NCBI GenBank assembly: GCA_964445135.1
Contig: CAYUJW010000003.1
Span: forward strand, 1 to 47,369
DNA length: 47,369 bases
Direction of reading: 5' to 3'
Source: JACOTV01 sp964445135
GTDB taxonomy: Bacteria > Patescibacteriota > Microgenomatia > UBA1406 > GWC2-37-13
Shown here: positions 44,096 to 47,369 of the stretch, one piece after another
Numbering within the stretch: the first letter of the stretch is position 1
How the letters are laid out: every line of letters begins with the position of its first letter
Made by a program: the position numbers and the translations under genes
Notes under the pieces: generated by a model
What the model was told of the DNA's origin: nothing
Databases searched by the model: none
The model's input: the letters and a program-made list of their open reading frames with translations, nothing else

Positions 44096-44632
44096 ATGTC
44101 AAAAACGCTCCCCCAAAAAATACTTCACACACAGTTAAAAGAAGCACATATGTATGTGTTACAAACATTAGATGGCGTAACCGATGAAGTGGCGGCATTT
44201 CAACCTGAGGGTCGAGCAAATCCAATTGCGGGCACTTTTGCGCACCTGGTATTTTCAGAAGACTTTTTCATTCACACCCTGATTCAAGGCGAAGTTCCGC
44301 TGTTTGACACCACGTGGAAAGACAAGACTGGTGCAAGCGAACTGCAGCCGACGGAGTGGGAAAGTGCATATCCTGCATGGCTTCGCACGGTGACAGTTAA
44401 TATGGAAACATTTACCACGTATGCAAATGCCGTATTTGCCGCAAGCGAAGCGTATGTTGAGCAGTGTAGCGACAAGGAGTTGGAGCGAAGCGTGGACATG
44501 AGTATGTTTGGGATGGGGGAGCGCGCGGTTCATTCCATACTTGGCGGTATGGTAATTGGTCATGCACGTGACATAATGGGCGAAATATCGGTCTTAAAAG
44601 GCATTCAAAACCTCAAAGGCTATCCTTTCTAA
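44096..44632 (+). CDS. DinB-family (four-helix, metal-binding) protein
   Basis: A 178-residue helical protein. Its motifs fit the DinB/YfiT superfamily: helix 2 contains GTFAHLVFSEDFFIH with two possible metal-ligand His, and the C-terminal helix contains VIGHARDIMGEI with the third. Family members are often metal-dependent thiol transferases or damage-induced proteins. A TATAAT box lies about 37 bases upstream of the ATG. Substrate is unknown. Confidence 0.82.
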   Translation: MSKTLPQKILHTQLKEAHMYVLQTLDGVTDEVAAFQPEGRANPIAGTFAHLVFSEDFFIHTLIQGEVPLFDTTWKDKTGASELQPTEWESAYPAWLRTVTVNMETFTTYANAVFAASEAYVEQCSDKELERSVDMSMFGMGERAVHSILGGMVIGHARDIMGEISVLKGIQNLKGYPF

Positions 44633-44722
44633 GCAATTGTGCGTAAGCTGCGTCAAATCAGGTAAATAAGCGGCAATATTCCAGTGCGTGAATGGTATTC
44701 ACACATCTTAGGGCCGGCTATT

Positions 44723-44731
44723 TGATATAAT
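44723..44731 (+). promoter_or_regulatory. Extended -10 promoter element for tRNA-Arg
   Basis: TGATATAAT (extended -10, TG-n-TATAAT) ends 18 bases before the 5' end of tRNA-Arg. No good -35 is seen. Confidence 0.5.
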
Positions 44732-44749
44732 GTGAACTGCTATTGAAAT

Positions 44750-44822
44750 GGACCTATAGCTTAATAGGATAGAGCAGGGGCTTGCGGAGCCTCAGATCCC
44801 CGTTCGATTCGGGGTAGGTTCA
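44750..44822 (+). tRNA. tRNA-Arg (anticodon GCG)
   Basis: A 73-base tRNA. The acceptor GGACCTA pairs with TAGGTTC, discriminator A; the anticodon loop TTGCGGA gives GCG (reads CGC, CGU); the T-arm CCCCG/TTCGATT/CGGGG is intact. CCA is not encoded. A bacterial Arg tRNA with G34 is less common than ACG, so the anticodon is worth confirming. Confidence 0.9.
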
Positions 44823-44943
44823 CACTTTGATAATCCGTCATACGGTTTAGGCGGTGTGAGAAACTCGTTTCGTTTCACGTTTCGCATACATCGCGACGAG
44901 CTTCGACACCGATTACCGTACTACGAAACCTGTCAACGTCCAA

Positions 44944-45014
44944 GGGGGTGTAGTTTAGTGGTAGAATAGAGGTCTCCAAAACCTTTGACGGAAGTTCGAT
45001 TCTTCCCACCCCTG
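44944..45014 (+). tRNA. tRNA-Trp (anticodon CCA)
   Basis: A 71-base tRNA. The acceptor GGGGGTG pairs with CACCCCT, discriminator G as is usual for Trp; the anticodon loop CTCCAAA gives CCA; the T-arm GGAAG/TTCGATT/CTTCC is intact. CCA is not encoded. Confidence 0.92.
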
Positions 45015-45019
45015 CAAAG

Positions 45020-45463
45020 TTAGGCTTTCTGAAGTTTAAGATATTTCTTCACTCTTTGTAGAAGGATTTTGCATCTCTGAATCGTCCCCTCACTGTCATT
45101 TAATGACTTACGATCAAGTATCACAAAATTGCGAACTGAAGAATGTGGAGGAAATTGCTGCCAAGTGAAATCAATATGATAAAAACTGCCATTTACTAAT
45201 AGTCCATTCCAAAAGTGAGTTTCGATTTTTTTTCCATTCCAAACTTCCCCTTTGATGATTTCAGTCTCTGGAAAGAAGTATTGTATTACCCATGAGGTAG
45301 GGTAACATTGACCTAATGCCGGATTACCTACCTCTTTCACTGCTAAATATGAAGTTTTTTCGTCCCAACTAGATTCCATTGCTTCTCTAAGGAGGAGAAG
45401 ATCGGGTTTGGCTGGATGATTCACAAGACTTAGTTTACTACCCTTGAAGAAAATAAGTTTCAA
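45020..45463 (-). CDS. YunG-like small protein (possible cysteine-hydrolase fold)
   Basis: A 147-residue protein. GQCYPTSWVIQYFFPETEI, then THFWNGLLVNGSFYHIDFTWQQF follow the pattern of the YunG family (GQC..TA...Q..., H-x-W-N-x-x-x-G-x-x-x-D-x-T-x-x-Q-F), with Cys, His and Asp in the order of a papain/transglutaminase-type triad. Function of the family is not established. No signal peptide. It ends five bases from tRNA-Trp on the opposite strand, so this is a likely site of gene gain next to a tRNA. Confidence 0.7.
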   Translation of the reverse strand: MKLIFFKGSKLSLVNHPAKPDLLLLREAMESSWDEKTSYLAVKEVGNPALGQCYPTSWVIQYFFPETEIIKGEVWNGKKIETHFWNGLLVNGSFYHIDFTWQQFPPHSSVRNFVILDRKSLNDSEGTIQRCKILLQRVKKYLKLQKA

Positions 45464-45546
45464 TATAGTTCACTAGCCCCTGCAATACTTGAAGCTAGTA
45501 TACTTAGACAAAGACTTATTCATTCGTTTGCAGTTTTCACATCCAG

Positions 45547-46185
45547 ATGTCGCAATTTAATTCTACGAATAAACTTTTTTTGGGCACATTGGCGATTGTA
45601 CTTGTTGCAGGTGTGAGTATTGTGCTTTTGAAGAATCAAAATAACACCGCCTCAACTCCAACGGAAGTACCATCATTCACAACAGTCACCACATCACCAA
45701 GCACCACAGCTCAAGTAGAATCACAATCTGGAATGAATAGCTTTGGTGATCAAAATAATATTTTCACCTTCAACTATCCTGATAGTTATACCCTTGACAC
45801 CCAAGACCCTCAACATATTCGTATATATAAGCGAGGAGAGATGCAACGACCACAAAGTGAGATGTCAGATGGCGCACTTTTGGTGTTTGAGCCCATTGAT
45901 CTCAAGGGCGCATCATTGGAATCATGGGTAGATGCGCGTATTGAACAATCAACCGCAGACGGCACCTCCGAGATTACTGAAGAAAAAAGATCTATAACAC
46001 AAAATGGATATGCGGGTTTTTACTATGGTATCCGAGGATTGGGAACTTCTCAAAATATTATTCTTCAAAAAGATGCAGACTCAAATTACGCAGTGATGAT
46101 CACGTATGCCATCAGTGACCCAGAACAGAGGGGATATCAAAAAGAAGTCGATGCAGTAATATCCTCGCTTACACTCACAAAATAA
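45547..46185 (+). CDS. Membrane-anchored protein with PsbP-like domain
   Basis: A 212-residue protein with one N-terminal helix (about 9-28), a Thr/Ser/Pro-rich linker (about 32-65) and a domain (about 68-212) containing NNIFTFNYPDSYTLD, a central YGIRGLGTSQNIILQK and closing QKEVDAVISSLTLTK, the pattern of PsbP/MOG1-like sandwich proteins. The domain should lie on the outer face. Common in CPR bacteria; function unknown. Confidence 0.72.
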   Translation: MSQFNSTNKLFLGTLAIVLVAGVSIVLLKNQNNTASTPTEVPSFTTVTTSPSTTAQVESQSGMNSFGDQNNIFTFNYPDSYTLDTQDPQHIRIYKRGEMQRPQSEMSDGALLVFEPIDLKGASLESWVDARIEQSTADGTSEITEEKRSITQNGYAGFYYGIRGLGTSQNIILQKDADSNYAVMITYAISDPEQRGYQKEVDAVISSLTLTK

Positions 46186-46204
46186 CTCTGATAGCTGTTG
46201 TTGT

Positions 46205-46744
46205 TTAGATAGTAAAAAGCACGGGGCACATTTTTACCTCACTCTTTAATGATTCAATCGCGCCCATTAACGTGCGTTGTGCAATTTTCCTTTTGACGCC
46301 TGTCCATGGATCAATAATCACCACCATTTTTCCGGCCAAACGCTCTAACACGATGAAGTGAGAGGAATGGGAATAGTCACCTAAGCCATGAGTGTCAACA
46401 TGACAAATAAGCGGATGTTTGGCCAACTCTTCTTGGATGAGCTCGATTGTAATTGGTTTGTGCTCAGCGCGCATGTGCGAAGACGTGTCAAAAGATTGCT
46501 GCTGAAGAACTTGGGTGAAAAATTTATTGTCAACATAAGCCACGATATCCTTCTTAAATTCGCGGGCAATTTCAACCGGTATGCCGGCCACATAAAAGGG
46601 ATGAATTCGCCGACTGCCCATAAGGGCCAGGCGCTGTTCATCACGCTCGGTAAACTGAATACCATAGCGCGCTTGAAGCATCATCAAAAAACAGGCCACC
46701 AAACAGCTATGTGAAAGTGACTGACGGTAAGGAACAATCTCCAT
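46205..46744 (-). CDS. Peptidase C39-like protein
   Basis: A 179-residue protein. The N-terminal QSLSHSCLVACFLMML holds the Cys (C14) in the position of C39-family bacteriocin-processing peptidases, and HSSHFIVLER and VIIDPWTG give the His and Asp of a papain-like triad. No membrane or ABC part is attached, so this is a stand-alone domain. Substrate is unknown. TACAAT ends six bases before the ATG. Confidence 0.78.
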   Translation of the reverse strand: MEIVPYRQSLSHSCLVACFLMMLQARYGIQFTERDEQRLALMGSRRIHPFYVAGIPVEIAREFKKDIVAYVDNKFFTQVLQQQSFDTSSHMRAEHKPITIELIQEELAKHPLICHVDTHGLGDYSHSSHFIVLERLAGKMVVIIDPWTGVKRKIAQRTLMGAIESLKSEVKMCPVLFTI

Positions 46745-46797
46745 ATTGAGATTGTAGAATTTAATAAATTAAGTTCAATGGCCAAATCGTTAATTCT

Positions 46798-46857
46798 CCA
46801 ACCGCCCCGCTGTGCCCGCCGAAGCCTTGGCGGAGGTGGGGTTGACTGGCCTCGAAA
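46798..46857. repeat. Third, interrupted copy of the RAYT-flanking repeat
   Basis: CCAACCGCCCCG (46798-46809) and GTTGACTGGCCTC (46841-46853) match the two ends of the repeat at 1772-1813. Between them are 31 bases holding the palindrome CCGCC-gaagcctt-GGCGG (46816-46833), a motif common in CPR intergenic DNA. Confidence 0.6.
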
Positions 46858-46880
46858 TTACCTTCGTGAGGCGTTTTTTT
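46849..46880 (+). terminator. Terminator-like hairpin on the plus strand, overlapping the repeat
   Basis: GCCTC (46849-46853) pairs with GAGGC (46868-46872), extended by GAA/TTC with a bulge, and followed by seven T residues. No plus-strand gene lies immediately upstream, so it may be part of the repeat rather than a working terminator. Confidence 0.4.
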
Positions 46881-46890
46881 CGCAGATTGC

Positions 46891-47369
46891 TTATTCCAAC
46901 TCGAGAGTTTTGTCGATGCGGATTTGCCACACAAATTCAGGAAGATGTGAGACAAGGACCATCGCGCCTTCAAATTTATCAAGCGCTTGGGCAATGATTG
47001 GAAGATGACGAAAATTAATGTGGTTGGTTGGCTCATCAAGAATCAATAAGCCGGGCTTCAACAGCACCAGACGCGCAAAGGACAAAAGTCCTTTCTGACC
47101 TTCTGACAAATTGCCAATCTTGCTATATACCTGGTCTTTTGTGAGTAAGAAGCGAGCGGCTGTTGAGCGGATGAGCGTTTCATTCACTTCAACGCCTGAT
47201 TCTTCAGCGGCGTGCTCAAGCGATTTATATACAGTTTCCTCAAAGTTTAGGGTGCTAAAATCTTGTCGATAATATCCAATGCGAATGCCGCGGGCGATGG
47301 CCGCCCCCTCCGACGTTTGTCTGGCTATTGAGTCGATGAGGGTAGTTTTCCCAACACCATTTGGCCCAA
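46891..47369 (-). CDS. C-terminal part of an ABC-F ATPase, cut by the window edge
   Basis: The frame is open to the window end, so the N-terminal part is missing. The visible part is the second ABC domain: Walker A GPNGVGKTTL at the very edge, IGYYRQDFSTL (Q-loop), LSEGQKGLL (signature), LLILDEPTNHI (Walker B) and LVSH (switch His). ABC-F proteins act on the ribosome in translation control or antibiotic resistance and have no membrane domain. No C-terminal extension is visible after the second domain. Confidence 0.92.
   Translation of the reverse strand, partial: GPNGVGKTTLIDSIARQTSEGAAIARGIRIGYYRQDFSTLNFEETVYKSLEHAAEESGVEVNETLIRSTAARFLLTKDQVYSKIGNLSEGQKGLLSFARLVLLKPGLLILDEPTNHINFRHLPIIAQALDKFEGAMVLVSHLPEFVWQIRIDKTLELE

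Noticed and set aside
1..47369. CRISPR array or restriction/defence system
   Set aside because: No regularly spaced repeats, cas genes or methyltransferase/endonuclease pairs were seen.
1..47369. Recoding of TGA
   Set aside because: Several conserved genes end at TGA at the expected length and none contains in-frame TGA.

Overview
The window looks like a chromosome segment of a Candidate Phyla Radiation (Patescibacteria, Parcubacteria-like) bacterium. This is inference from content: giant secreted beta-rich surface proteins, a sortase, type IV pilus parts, PEGA and DUF2207 membrane proteins, a RarA/Ung/Ndk/MreB core, many small proteins with one signal or membrane segment, and tRNA genes without an encoded CCA. 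TGA is used as a normal stop (for example mreB and the histidine kinase), so this is not one of the code-25 lineages. Many genes have a -10 box only 6-9 bases before the start codon, which suggests widespread leaderless transcription.

Layout. 1-5.7 kb: the end of a large surface protein, a RAYT-type transposase between two 42-base direct repeats, a prepilin peptidase, a small membrane protein and a secreted M23 peptidase. 6-12.4 kb: an F-type-ATPase-like gene cluster in canonical order (c-like, b-like, delta-like, alpha-like, gamma-like), then ndk and a sortase on the other strand, then an epsilon-like gene. No beta or a subunit is present. 12.4-22.3 kb: PEGA protein, MreB, a TagA/WecG glycosyltransferase, a nucleotidyltransferase-like protein, a two-component system, Ung, a secreted small protein, a frameshifted pseudopilin and RarA. 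22.4-23.5 kb: a GIY-YIG gene, tRNA-Ser, tRNA-Leu and duplicated tRNA pieces. 23.5-42 kb: a hydrolase, a metallopeptidase-like protein, then a large cell-surface block (several signal-peptide beta-sandwich proteins, a degenerate Fic/winged-helix protein, a 2063-residue fibre-like protein with LamG and SH3 domains, DUF2207). 42-47.4 kb: RRM protein, exonuclease/GIY-YIG fusion, DinB-like protein, tRNA-Arg and tRNA-Trp, small proteins and the 3' end of an ABC-F ATPase.

The most unusual system is the beta-less F1-like cluster. Its c-like protein carries a signal peptide and an extracellular domain that is also found in the two large surface proteins here, ahead of a c-type helical hairpin that keeps the GRNP loop but has no carboxylate in its second helix. 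The alpha-like protein keeps the P-loop and the arginine finger but is of the non-catalytic alpha type. The set resembles a rotor plus stator that no longer moves ions and may instead act on a cell-surface structure. This is a hypothesis; a beta subunit elsewhere in the genome would change the reading.

The surface block appears to be a co-evolving envelope module: two pairs of paralogous proteins lie next to each other, and a catalytically dead Fic-fold protein with a winged helix is divergent from the giant surface gene, with a perfect palindrome and a strong promoter between them.
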